Origin: Holzapfeliella saturejae
Lineage (GTDB): Bacteria > Bacillota > Bacilli > Lactobacillales > Lactobacillaceae
Direction: 5' to 3'
Length of the DNA: 37,071 nt
NCBI RefSeq assembly: GCF_037546065.1
Contig: NZ_JAWMWG010000006.1
Span: 1-37,071 of the forward strand
Notes under the pieces: model-generated
Seen by the model: only the letters and a program-made list of their open reading frames with translations
Told to the model about the DNA's origin: nothing
Database searches by the model: none
Program-made: the position numbers and the translations under genes
In this document: piece after piece, positions 24,505-31,172 of the stretch
Position numbering within the stretch: the first letter of the stretch is position 1
How the letters are laid out: each line of letters begins with the position of its first letter

Positions 24505-24525
24505 AAAAAAGCCACTTAGGTGACT
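24505..24525 (-). terminator. Terminator of the lipoprotein gene at 24532
   Basis: AGCCAC / GTGACT stem (one mismatch), followed by T6 on the minus strand. Confidence 0.65.
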
Positions 24526-24531
24526 TTAAAT

Positions 24532-25122
24532 TTAATTTTCAGTTATTTGTGAGACGTTAAACTTAAACGCAGCATAACCTTCATCAACTTGTTTTTGGCT
24601 AGTAAAACTAGATGTATCTCTAGAAGTAAATCCTATCTTGAAGTCGCCGGCATTATCAGTAGCATAAGAAATATTGGCGTCTATTTGTGTTCCGGGGTTT
24701 AAAATTGTTTGATCAATATTCCCACTAAATGTAAAAGGTTTAAGACGTTTATTTTGGGGGCCATACATTCCGATGTTAGCAAAATTACCTACATCAACTG
24801 ATTTATTAGAGTTGTTTTTGACATTATATGTAACCGTGACAACATTAGGTGCGTAAATCTCTCCGGCTGGATATTGATACATACTCAAAGGTTCTACTTT
24901 AGCTTTTATGATTGAATAAGTCACATTGTCAATTGTGATTTCTTTATTGAACCCTTCAGCTGTATTTTTATCCTTTATTAATTGTGTAGATGATGTTGAC
25001 TCTGATGATACGACATTTTGATTAGCAGAAGAACTTTGACCGCTACTGGTATCATTTTTAGAACATCCGGACAAACCTACTGCAGAAAGCGCCAAAAGTG
25101 GTAAAATTAAACTTTTTTTCAT
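24532..25122 (-). CDS. DUF4352-like surface lipoprotein 2
   Basis: This 196-residue protein has a lipobox LSGC and a Ser-rich linker, then a DUF4352-like beta domain (KEITIDNVTYSIIKAKVEPL, VVTVTYNVKNNSNKSVDVGN, ISYATDNAGDFKIGF). It resembles the protein at 23313-23831 in order of elements, including the shared T(D/N)xxG(D/K)F(K/E) segment, so the pair probably arose by old duplication or separate capture of the same type of gene. ATG 25122 follows GGAGGAAATAAA; the longer frame to 25164 contains that site. It is surface anchored, with unknown ligand. Confidence 0.8.
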   Translation of the reverse strand: MKKSLILPLLALSAVGLSGCSKNDTSSGQSSSANQNVVSSESTSSTQLIKDKNTAEGFNKEITIDNVTYSIIKAKVEPLSMYQYPAGEIYAPNVVTVTYNVKNNSNKSVDVGNFANIGMYGPQNKRLKPFTFSGNIDQTILNPGTQIDANISYATDNAGDFKIGFTSRDTSSFTSQKQVDEGYAAFKFNVSQITEN

Positions 25123-25131
25123 TTTATTTCC

Positions 25132-25215
25132 TCCAAAAATATAATCCACTTTCAAGTATAACAAAAAAGACCACTAATGTAGTTTAAACATATATTCTTG
25201 CGTGTGTGATAAAAT
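25132..25215. repeat. Diverged promoter-region repeat, copy A
   Basis: About 85 bases closely similar to 28181-28270, including AGTATAACAAAAAAG (25155-25169), a GACCAC hairpin arm and GCGTGTG. On the minus strand it contains T6 and TG-T-TATACT, the likely promoter of lipoprotein 2. Confidence 0.75.
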
Positions 25216-25244
25216 AATAAAATAATCATGCGAGGAGTTAAATA

Positions 25245-26165
25245 ATGAAAAACAAAAAGAGAATAACTAAATTACTTGTATTCAGTACCGTATCTATCGG
25301 AATAATGCAGTTTGGTACAAATCAAGTGCATGCTGAAATAACAGATAACAAGGGGAATTTTGTGATTAATTTAAAAGGCGGTCGCGGTGGTGGTCATACA
25401 GGTGGTCGTAGCACAGGAGGACAAAGTAAATCCAGTCCCTCTAAGTCAACGACAAAGAGTGGCTCTAGCAATACAAAAAAGGGCAGTTCTAGTAACACTA
25501 CAACCAAGAAAAGTAATTCAAGCACTACCAAAAAAGATGAATCTAATGCTACAACCAAGAAGAGTAAATCCAATATTACTGAAAAAAGTAGCTCAAATAG
25601 CACAACGAATAGTAGCGCTCAAAACAGTATTAAAGACAATAGTTCCTCAATAGAGAGTAAATTTAACAATAATTCTAATAAAAATAGCAGTAAAACGGCC
25701 ACTAATAAAAACAATAGTAGCCGTACATCAAATAGTGGGTATTCAAGTGTTTTATATAGCAAGTCAAATCAACAGCAGCAAAACAATAATTCATCAAGTA
25801 ACAAATTTATGTCTTATCTACCTTGGATTGCTTTGGGGTATTCTATGTGGAATAACCATAAGCTCACTTCACAGAATCAATACCAAACGGGTTATCAGCA
25901 GGCATTGTATAATAATCCTAGTTTACAGCCTAATTTAAATAATAATGGGTTTGGAAATAATCATGGTGCAAGTTTAGATGATAACTTTGATAGTGGGAGT
26001 ATGGCACCTGTTAATTCTGGCTATAGAGGAGCAACTACAAATTATTCGGAGACAGAAAAAACAAGTTTCAATATATTTCCTTATATAATAGGTGGATCTT
26101 TATTAGGAATTGGAGCTTATGTAATATTTAAATTTTATAAAAAAGGTGTTAAATCAAACAATTGA
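25245..26165 (+). CDS. Secreted Ser/Asn/Lys-rich protein with C-terminal membrane anchor
   Basis: This 306-residue protein has a signal peptide (cleavage near VHA-E, residue 30), then a GGRGGGHTGGRSTGG segment. A 120-residue low-complexity Ser/Thr/Asn/Lys tract follows, built from imperfect repeats of T-T-K-K-S-x-S-x. One membrane-like stretch appears around FMSYLPWIALGYSMW, and a clear C-terminal transmembrane segment is IFPYIIGGSLLGIGAYVIF, with a KFYKKG cytoplasmic end. It is the only rightward gene in this cargo block. The extended tract suggests a surface-spanning stalk. I recognise no named family. Confidence 0.72.
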   Translation: MKNKKRITKLLVFSTVSIGIMQFGTNQVHAEITDNKGNFVINLKGGRGGGHTGGRSTGGQSKSSPSKSTTKSGSSNTKKGSSSNTTTKKSNSSTTKKDESNATTKKSKSNITEKSSSNSTTNSSAQNSIKDNSSSIESKFNNNSNKNSSKTATNKNNSSRTSNSGYSSVLYSKSNQQQQNNNSSSNKFMSYLPWIALGYSMWNNHKLTSQNQYQTGYQQALYNNPSLQPNLNNNGFGNNHGASLDDNFDSGSMAPVNSGYRGATTNYSETEKTSFNIFPYIIGGSLLGIGAYVIFKFYKKGVKSNN

Positions 26166-26284
26166 CATATTTGAGTTTTTGTTTTTAAACAAATATACAC
26201 TCAATAATTATGGGGATAGTACTTAATTATCTTAGTTATATAGCGTTTTTTTTGACAAGCTGACAAAAAACTTTTGGCTACGTC

Positions 26285-26314
26285 TTGACAAAAATAGTTC
26301 TGGATTCATATAAT
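26285..26314 (+). promoter_or_regulatory. Antisense RNA promoter, type I locus 2
   Basis: TTGACA, 18 bases, then TATAAT: consensus in both elements, pointing toward the toxin gene. Confidence 0.85.
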
Positions 26315-26331
26315 AAACGTGTAGAAAGCAC

Positions 26332-26361
26332 AAAAAAAGCCCCTGCCACAAACAGGGGCAG
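26332..26361 (-). terminator. Terminator of the toxin mRNA, locus 2
   Basis: GCCCCTG / CAGGGGC stem followed by T7 on the minus strand. Confidence 0.85.
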
Positions 26362-26404
26362 AGACGTTATCAGCTTTCGTATTAAAAATACTAGTAACCA
26401 ATAG

Positions 26405-26449
26405 ATAACCTGCTAGGCTGTACACCTAAGGCAAGGTTATTTTTTTTTG
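26405..26449 (+). terminator. Terminator of the antisense RNA, locus 2
   Basis: ATAACCTGC / GCAAGGTTAT with one bulge and an inner TAGG/CCTA stem, followed by T8. It overlaps the toxin stop codon. Confidence 0.8.
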
Positions 26450-26523
26450 TGGTCTATTATTATCACAACAATGCTAATTGTGTTAAAAAGCAATGTGCTA
26501 AATAGAACCAAATTGTTAAACAT
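26437..26523 (-). CDS. Small hydrophobic peptide, putative type I toxin 2
   Basis: This 28-residue peptide begins MFNNLVLFSTLLFNTISIVV and ends IIIDHKKK: one membrane segment with a basic C-terminal tip, the form of holin-like/TxpA-type toxins. The ribosome binding site is AGAAAGGAG, twelve or so bases upstream, inside the leader frame. A divergently placed consensus promoter makes an antisense RNA against its 3' end. A post-segregational killing role fits the plasmid lifestyle; toxicity itself is inferred. Confidence 0.7.
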   Translation of the reverse strand: MFNNLVLFSTLLFNTISIVVIIIDHKKK

Positions 26524-26569
26524 TTGGAGCGTTCTCCTTTCTTTCGATTCCTTTAAAAAGGTTGGTCAT
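26516..26569 (-). CDS. Leader peptide ORF of toxin locus 2
   Basis: A 17-codon frame (MTNLFKGIERKENAPNV) with a perfect GGAGGTG ribosome binding site. Its stop lies within the first codons of the toxin frame (overlap of 8 bases), so toxin translation is probably coupled to it. Locus 1 has the same layout with a 9-codon leader. Confidence 0.5.
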   Translation of the reverse strand: MTNLFKGIERKENAPNV

Positions 26570-26615
26570 AAAATCACCTCCAAAAGTACCGAAAGCCAAA
26601 AACGTCTCCAAGTTG

Positions 26616-26645
26616 ATTATAAAATAAATGTGTAATTGATATCAA
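26616..26645 (-). promoter_or_regulatory. Toxin mRNA promoter, locus 2
   Basis: On the minus strand, TTGATA, 18 bases, then TATAAT. Confidence 0.75.
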
Positions 26646-26648
26646 CCT

Positions 26649-26673
26649 AAAAAAGTCACTCTACTGAGTGACT
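26649..26673 (-). terminator. Terminator of the SH3-like protein gene
   Basis: AGTCACTC-N4-GAGTGACT, a perfect 8-bp stem, then T6 on the minus strand, overlapping the stop codon. Confidence 0.85.
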
Positions 26674-27442
26674 AATTCTTTGCTTTTCGATATCCAGCAT
26701 TAATTGCTTGCTGTTCTGTATCAAAGTAAACTCTATTTTGATCTTTTACTTTATCGTAGCTTCTACCACCAGGAACGTGATAAATTCCAGAATCTCTATT
26801 AGCAATGATTTTACCATTAGCAGGGCTGTATGTTGATTCTGTAGTAGGTTTTTGATTGTTATTTACTACTGGTGTAGTTGTTGTGGCACTTGAAAAAACT
26901 TTTTGACCTCTTGAAGATTCGTTCTTAATCTTAGCATAGTCGCCACTGATCCATTGGTTTGCACCAATTTGATACCATGTCTTACCGCTTACAACTTGTC
27001 TTTGTGTTGTTTTGTAATCAGCACCATGTTTAACTTGTCCGTTTGTACCAGTCATTGCTGGAGAAGTCCAAATATTAACACTAAGTCCAGGTTTATAGTT
27101 GATTGTAATAGTCGCATCTAAAGATTGAGATGAGTTTTCATTACCTAAGTCGTAATATTGTTCACTTGCCCATTCGTTGTTTCCAACAAGATACCATGAG
27201 CGACCATTTGCTCCTGTGACAGTTGTATTGACTAACCATTGTGAGTTAGTTGGTAGGTAGTGACCAGTTACATTAGCATTGGATTGTACATTTCCCCATG
27301 TTGCAATACCATAGCCACTAACATAGTTAACTGTAGCTGTTTTATCTGGTGTGGCAGCTTCAGCAGTATTAGGTTTTGTGAAACTTAATCCGATGAAAGC
27401 ACTAGCTAAAGCTAGTCCCGAAAGAATGTGTGATTTTTTCAT
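26672..27442 (-). CDS. Secreted wall-binding protein: two SH3-like modules and a C-terminal YHVPGG motif
   Basis: This 256-residue protein has a signal peptide (probable cut at AEA-A, about residue 29). Two SH3/GW-like wall-binding modules follow (about 38-98 and 108-175), each ending in a WY-x-(V/I)G-x-NxW(A/I)S signature. After a Thr/Asn linker there is a 45-residue C-terminal motif: GIYHVPGGRSYDKV, then VYFDTEQQAINAGYRKAKN. That motif resembles the Ada-like metal-binding fold without cysteines found at the ends of secreted Lactobacillales proteins ('sunset'-type). It may alter the lysogen surface or compete for wall sites. AGGAGG lies upstream. Confidence 0.82.
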   Translation of the reverse strand: MKKSHILSGLALASAFIGLSFTKPNTAEAATPDKTATVNYVSGYGIATWGNVQSNANVTGHYLPTNSQWLVNTTVTGANGRSWYLVGNNEWASEQYYDLGNENSSQSLDATITINYKPGLSVNIWTSPAMTGTNGQVKHGADYKTTQRQVVSGKTWYQIGANQWISGDYAKIKNESSRGQKVFSSATTTTPVVNNNQKPTTESTYSPANGKIIANRDSGIYHVPGGRSYDKVKDQNRVYFDTEQQAINAGYRKAKN

Positions 27443-27469
27443 TAGAATCCTCCTTGATATATATGTTTA

Positions 27470-27484
27470 ATTATAGCAAAAAAG
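27470..27484 (-). promoter_or_regulatory. Shared extended -10 promoter motif (SH3-like protein gene)
   Basis: Minus strand CTTTTTTGCTATAAT, with TG-C-TATAAT. Its T6 run doubles as the T tract of the terminator of the upstream gene. Confidence 0.65.
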
Positions 27485-27502
27485 CCATTCGATTGAATGG
27501 CT
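27478..27502 (-). terminator. Terminator of the gene at 27501
   Basis: AGCCATTC-N4-GAATGGCT stem with T6 on the minus strand. Confidence 0.85.
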
Positions 27503-28169
27503 AATTTTTTGCTCTTTTATAACCAGCTGCTTGGGCCTCGGCTTCAGAATTAAAGTAAACAGTGTTTGCTTCACTTAATTTGTTGTAACTTTTTCCACCT
27601 GGAACATGATAAATTTTGCTGTTGATATTTCCTTTGATTGAACCATGTTGTGCGGGTGTAGCTGTAGTAGTTTGTTGGCTAGTTTCATTGTTAGTTGTTG
27701 TATCTGGCTTAGCGTCTTCTTTACTTTGGTTGGGTTGTTCCCCGCCATTATTATTGATAGCAGGGTTCATAGCTCCTGTATTTGAATTAGAAACTGAAGA
27801 CTGTTGCTGAGCAGATGAACTTGAAGCACTTTCTATTTTAGAAGATTCTTTTTCACTAGAAGCACTAGAAAAAGATGACTCTGATGAAGAACTACTTTCA
27901 AGTGATTCGCTAGATGATGAACTGTCAATACTAGAAGATGACTGGTTTGATGCTCCAGCATCAGCTTTCTCAACTGGAGGAGCAGTAACACCTACACCAA
28001 TTATAGAAATAACTAAAACTCCTATACTGATGTATAGTTTTTTTTGAATTGATTTTTTTAAATCAATTTCTTTTCTATTAGTTACCTTTCTTCTTCGTAT
28101 GAATTTAACAGTATATGTAATTATAGCAATAATTGCTATAGTCGATATTATTGCAAAAAAATTCGCCAT
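27501..28169 (-). CDS. Ser-rich membrane-anchored protein with C-terminal YHVPGG motif
   Basis: This 222-residue protein has two N-terminal hydrophobic segments (about 2-20 and 44-62) separated by a basic loop. A Ser/Glu-rich stalk of about 70 residues follows, then a Gln/Thr linker and the same C-terminal motif as the previous gene (KIYHVPGGKSYNKL, then VYFNSEAEAQAAGYKRAKN). The motif is therefore displayed outside the membrane. ATG 28169 has GGAGGGG nine bases upstream; a frame from 28187 is less likely. The repeat at 28181-28270 carries its promoter. The function of the motif is unknown. Confidence 0.8.
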   Translation of the reverse strand: MANFFAIISTIAIIAIITYTVKFIRRRKVTNRKEIDLKKSIQKKLYISIGVLVISIIGVGVTAPPVEKADAGASNQSSSSIDSSSSSESLESSSSSESSFSSASSEKESSKIESASSSSAQQQSSVSNSNTGAMNPAINNNGGEQPNQSKEDAKPDTTTNNETSQQTTTATPAQHGSIKGNINSKIYHVPGGKSYNKLSEANTVYFNSEAEAQAAGYKRAKN

Positions 28170-28180
28170 TATTCTTTTCC

Positions 28181-28270
28181 CCTCCAAAAATTATAATCAC
28201 TTTTTAGTATAACAAAAAAGACCACGGAAGTGGTCTAAAAATATACTCTCGCGTGTGCGAGAAAAAGACT
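28181..28270. repeat. Diverged promoter-region repeat, copy B
   Basis: Closely similar to 25132-25215. It contains AGTATAACAAAAAAG at 28206-28220 (minus strand T6 then TG-T-TATACT) and GCGTGTG at about 28251. Confidence 0.75.
28214..28235 (-). terminator. Terminator of the CI-ImmA operon
   Basis: GACCAC-GGAA-GTGGTC followed by T6 on the minus strand, just after the ImmA gene; the T run merges with the next gene's promoter. Confidence 0.75.
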
Positions 28271-28305
28271 AAATGAATCCCGTCCAAATTCAGACACTTT
28301 TGTTT

Positions 28306-28716
28306 CTATTTGAATCTGTCTTCAAACACTTTAACTACTTTCCATCGTTCACAACTAGGTACAGCAAACATAGTCATAAAATTTTCTATGTTAAGTAAAG
28401 TAATCTCTGATTCTAGTATGTACTCATAGTAGTACTGCACGAGCAAACTTATAGCATATGCATCAGCTGCACCTTCGCACTTGATATGTGTAGTAGAAGT
28501 AGTAGTAGCTGTTTCTGTATCCTTAAATATATGTGCAATTTCATGAGCTAAAACCAATGGTAATTCGCGTTCATTGTACCAGTTCATGTTGAGAATAATA
28601 GTTTTCTTTTTTGGTACTGCAAAAGAAGGTGTGTGACTAGTTAAACTTCTGGTTTCAACTACTCCTATTCCATGATTAAAAGCAAGCCCCAACAAATGTT
28701 TTATAATAACATCCAT
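28306..28716 (-). CDS. ImmA/IrrE-family metallopeptidase
   Basis: This 136-residue protein has the HEXXH zinc motif LAHEIAH (H58, E59, H62) and a downstream CEGAADAYA segment that supplies the third ligand. ImmA-type peptidases cleave the repressor after DNA damage signals, as ImmA does to ImmR in ICEBs1, and so induce the element. It lies directly after the CI-like gene on the same strand with an 18-base gap, the classical pairing. The ribosome binding site is unusual (GGGGGA). Confidence 0.87.
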   Translation of the reverse strand: MDVIIKHLLGLAFNHGIGVVETRSLTSHTPSFAVPKKKTIILNMNWYNERELPLVLAHEIAHIFKDTETATTTSTTHIKCEGAADAYAISLLVQYYYEYILESEITLLNIENFMTMFAVPSCERWKVVKVFEDRFK

Positions 28717-28734
28717 ATAATTCCCCCAGGAGTT

Positions 28735-29085
28735 TTATTTTAAATTTGAATCTAAAATCTTTTTAATTACAGCTAGATCCTCTTCAGGTATTTCTTTTCC
28801 ACCATACATAAAAAGTGGGCCATATTCATCTTCAATTTCAGTTTTTAAATCTAATGTTTTTCTTTCAATTTTCTTGTCATCGTCTATTCCATCATCTAGT
28901 AATTTTTTATAAGAAACTCCTAGAGTCTCACCAATTTTTACTAAGTATCCTAAGTTGATTTTATCAGAGCTTTTGTGTTTCCAATTATATATGGCATTTC
29001 TACTTAAACCAGATTTTAACGCAACCTCAGGAATACTCATAGATTTTAATGTTGCATATTTTTTAATATTTTCAAAGACAGTCAT
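28735..29085 (-). CDS. CI-like phage repressor, XRE family
   Basis: This 116-residue protein has an N-terminal HTH (residues 5-62: KSMSIPEVALKSGLSRNAIYNW, then NLGYLVKIGETLGVSYKKLLDDG). A short acidic C-terminus lacks the S24 peptidase domain, so it cannot autocleave. Inactivation must come from the ImmA protease encoded next. It is divergent from the Cro-like gene, with operator-like palindromes between them. AAGGAAA lies upstream of the ATG. Confidence 0.9.
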   Translation of the reverse strand: MTVFENIKKYATLKSMSIPEVALKSGLSRNAIYNWKHKSSDKINLGYLVKIGETLGVSYKKLLDDGIDDDKKIERKTLDLKTEIEDEYGPLFMYGGKEIPEEDLAVIKKILDSNLK

Positions 29086-29120
29086 ACATAGGGTTTCCTT
29101 TCAATCAAACTGAAAAAAGA

Positions 29121-29284
29121 ACACAACGGTGTGATTTTTTGTTTACAAAACACATGGCGGTGTATTATACTTTGTTTACAGTTTTCTAAAATAAGTTATT
29201 TAAAGCAAACAAAAACTCATTGTTTAGGATTGATAGTAATCTTTGTTTGTTTATTTATTGTACCCATATCGTACACAACGGTGT
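29121..29284. promoter_or_regulatory. Lysis/lysogeny switch with three ACAC...GTGT operators
   Basis: ACACAACGGTGT lies at 29121-29132 and again at 29273-29284, and the variant ACACATGGCGGTGT at 29150-29163. The middle site lies inside a rightward promoter candidate (TTTACA at about 29143, 18 bases, TATACT). The spacing suits cooperative CI binding between cI and cro. Confidence 0.75.
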
Positions 29285-29341
29285 GTTTCTAGTCAATACT
29301 TTAAAAAGCTGTATAAAGTAAAGTGAAGGAGAGATATTAAA

Positions 29342-29539
29342 ATGTCTAAACAAGAAAAAGAGATTAAAAAGAGATTAATTGATTTAGAGTTAAAGCAAAT
29401 TGATGTTATCAACCATTTTGGATGGTCAAAACAGTACTTCAGAGACCTTATAAAAGGAAAAACAGAAGGTCCGGCAGCTGTGAAAAATTTAAAAAAGGTG
29501 TGTCACTTCCTAGGTATATCTTCTATTATCGAGGAATAA
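29342..29539 (+). CDS. Cro-like HTH regulator
   Basis: This 65-residue protein is a single HTH unit (IKKRLIDLELKQIDVINHFG, then WSKQYFRDLIKGKTEG). It is the first gene of the rightward early operon, opposite the CI-like repressor. It should repress cI and later early transcription by binding the same palindromes. GAAGGAGAG lies upstream of the ATG. Confidence 0.82.
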   Translation: MSKQEKEIKKRLIDLELKQIDVINHFGWSKQYFRDLIKGKTEGPAAVKNLKKVCHFLGISSIIEE

Positions 29540-29563
29540 TAATTTAATTCGATGGAGGTCAAT

Positions 29564-30487
29564 ATGGAAAAACTAGATTTTTTAAAACAACACTATGCTT
29601 TTGATCAGTGGTTGCAATTTGACGATGACTTAACTGCTTCAGCCAAGTCAATATACGAAACTATCCTAACTAAATACGTTTTGGCTAAAAGACCAGAAAA
29701 ACTAACATTACCTCATAGTTTAATCATGTTGTCAGCTAAAGTATCAAAAACAACCTTTTTTAAGCAGAGAAAATTATTAGTTGAAAAAGGACTTATTAAG
29801 ATTATTAATCGTGGCGAAAAAGCCCCAATTTATGAAATTGTGCCACTTTATGAAACTAAAAAAGAAGAAGTACCAGAATCTAAAGAAGAACCTAAAGTTA
29901 TAGCTAGTGCTTCAACTAATCCTGAACCTAGTTCCGTAAGTGGTTCGTCTTCTAGTTCGCAACCCAGTTCGCGTTTGCGTTCAAAAACGGGAATATATAA
30001 TAATTATAATTTAAATCATAATCTAAATACTCTCTCTAGTAAGAGTAAAGATATAGATAGTGAATCTTCATTTTTATCGGAGAGATTATTTAAAAAAATC
30101 AAAGAGAGAGATGAGCAATTTACTAAACCAGATTTAACTAATTGGGCAGTTACTTTTCAGATGATGAAGGATGATGATAAACGCCCTTTTGAAGAATTAA
30201 AGCGAGTGCTGAACTTCTCGCAAACTGATCCATTCTGGAAAGGAAAGATTAATAATCCCAGAGCCTTTAACCGTAACTACACAACGCTAAAGAACCGCAT
30301 GGAAACACAAGATAAACCAGTTGCTACAAGTGGGGGTAATACGGGCTATACGACAAACAACAGACCAGTGCATAAAGAGATTGCGACTGACTGGTCGAAG
30401 TATCAACAAAGTACTAAAAAGCCTAAAGATACTGATAATAAAGCATTACAAAACGTCTTACAACAGATTGAGGTGGCCAATAAATGA
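29564..30487 (+). CDS. Phage replisome organizer / replication initiator
   Basis: This 307-residue protein has an N-terminal winged helix (about 1-95: LDFLKQHYAFDQWLQFDDDLTA, then KLTLPHSLIMLSAKVSKTTFFKQRKLLVEKG region). A Ser/Pro-rich linker follows (about 105-155), and a C-terminal domain contains DPFWKGKINNPRAFNRNYTTLKNRM, typical of replisome organizers that load helicase. The linker DNA holds origin-like repeats (29929-30040). ATG 29564 follows GGAGGTCAAT. This is a second replication system, for lytic growth, beside RepA_N. Confidence 0.82.
   Translation: MEKLDFLKQHYAFDQWLQFDDDLTASAKSIYETILTKYVLAKRPEKLTLPHSLIMLSAKVSKTTFFKQRKLLVEKGLIKIINRGEKAPIYEIVPLYETKKEEVPESKEEPKVIASASTNPEPSSVSGSSSSSQPSSRLRSKTGIYNNYNLNHNLNTLSSKSKDIDSESSFLSERLFKKIKERDEQFTKPDLTNWAVTFQMMKDDDKRPFEELKRVLNFSQTDPFWKGKINNPRAFNRNYTTLKNRMETQDKPVATSGGNTGYTTNNRPVHKEIATDWSKYQQSTKKPKDTDNKALQNVLQQIEVANK
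29929..30040. other. Putative lytic origin inside the replisome organizer gene
   Basis: Repeated GTTCG-type elements (AGTTCCG, GGTTCGTC, AGTTCGCA, AGTTCGCG, GCGTTC) at about 12-base spacing run from 29929 to 29982. A 45-base stretch of almost pure A/T begins at about 29992. Iterons plus an unwinding region within the initiator linker is the usual origin design of Lactobacillales phages. Confidence 0.6.
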
Positions 30488-30993
30488 TGAATGTCACAAT
30501 CCTAGAAGGGCGGCTGGTTCATGATGTTGAAGTTAAACAAACCTCAACAGGAGTCGCAGTCGCACAGTTTAGACTAGCTGTAAATCGTAGCTATAAGAAT
30601 GCTAATGGCGAACGAGAAGCAGATTTTATTAATTGCGTTATTTGGCGGAAGTCAGCAGAGAACTTAGCAAACTTTACAGCTAAGGAAGCCTTAATTAGCG
30701 TGAAGGGGCGACTACAAACGCGAAGTTATCAAGATGCAGATAGTAAAACAATCTACGTCACAGAGCTAGTCGTTGAACAGTTTTATTTGCTGGAGTCTAA
30801 GAAGAATGGCAAAACTGGCACGAGCAGAACGCCGACAAGCAACAGTAGCTATCAAGGAGTCAGTCAAGTGGAGAACGCAACATCGCATTCGGGCGGATTG
30901 GGAAAGAGTCCAAACAAGAAAAGTACATTCACTGATCCATTTGCCGATAGTGGAAATACGATTCATATTGAAGATGATGATTTACTGTTTTAA
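30484..30993 (+). CDS. ssb: Single-stranded DNA-binding protein
   Basis: This 169-residue protein has the OB fold at residues 1-108 (MNVTILEGRLVHDVEVKQTSTG, VAQFRLAVNRSYKN, FINCVIWRKSAENLANF, VKGRLQTRSYQD). A Ser/Gly-rich linker leads to an acidic tip EDDDLLF. The usual last residues are DDDLPF; here Leu replaces Pro, which may affect partner binding slightly. It protects single strands during phage replication. It overlaps the organizer stop (AAATGATG). Confidence 0.93.
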   Translation: MMNVTILEGRLVHDVEVKQTSTGVAVAQFRLAVNRSYKNANGEREADFINCVIWRKSAENLANFTAKEALISVKGRLQTRSYQDADSKTIYVTELVVEQFYLLESKKNGKTGTSRTPTSNSSYQGVSQVENATSHSGGLGKSPNKKSTFTDPFADSGNTIHIEDDDLLF

Positions 30994-31034
30994 GTGTGCC
31001 ACGGATTAAGAGTGAATAACTGGAGGAAAAGGTC

Positions 31035-31172
31035 ATGACAAAACAAGAACAGCTACTCGATGCCACCAATCAATACATTACTAATCGACTTGAAGGCGAT
31101 AAAGAAGTGCCAACTATGAGCGAGATAAAAGCCTTTATTCAAGAATATAAGGAGGCATTATTAGCATGTTAG
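31035..31172 (+). CDS. Small early protein (45 residues)
   Basis: This short frame reads MTKQEQLLDATNQYITNRLE, with a GGAGG ribosome binding site at good distance. The protein is polar and helical, with no recognised family. It overlaps the next gene by 7 bases, which supports translation. Probably a phage early accessory protein. Confidence 0.65.
   Translation: MTKQEQLLDATNQYITNRLEGDKEVPTMSEIKAFIQEYKEALLAC

Larger units (their letters stand above)
26321..26449 (+). ncRNA. Putative antisense RNA (antitoxin) of locus 2
   Basis: An RNA of about 130 nt from the consensus promoter at 26285-26314 to the terminator at 26405-26449. It covers the 3' untranslated region and stop codon of the toxin mRNA, as in txpA/RatA-like systems. 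It has no credible reading frame. Confidence 0.7.

Noticed and set aside
25394..25653. Alternative frames within the Ser/Asn-rich secreted protein gene.
   Set aside because: They are shadows of a repetitive coding sequence; only the frame with the signal peptide and membrane anchor has protein character.
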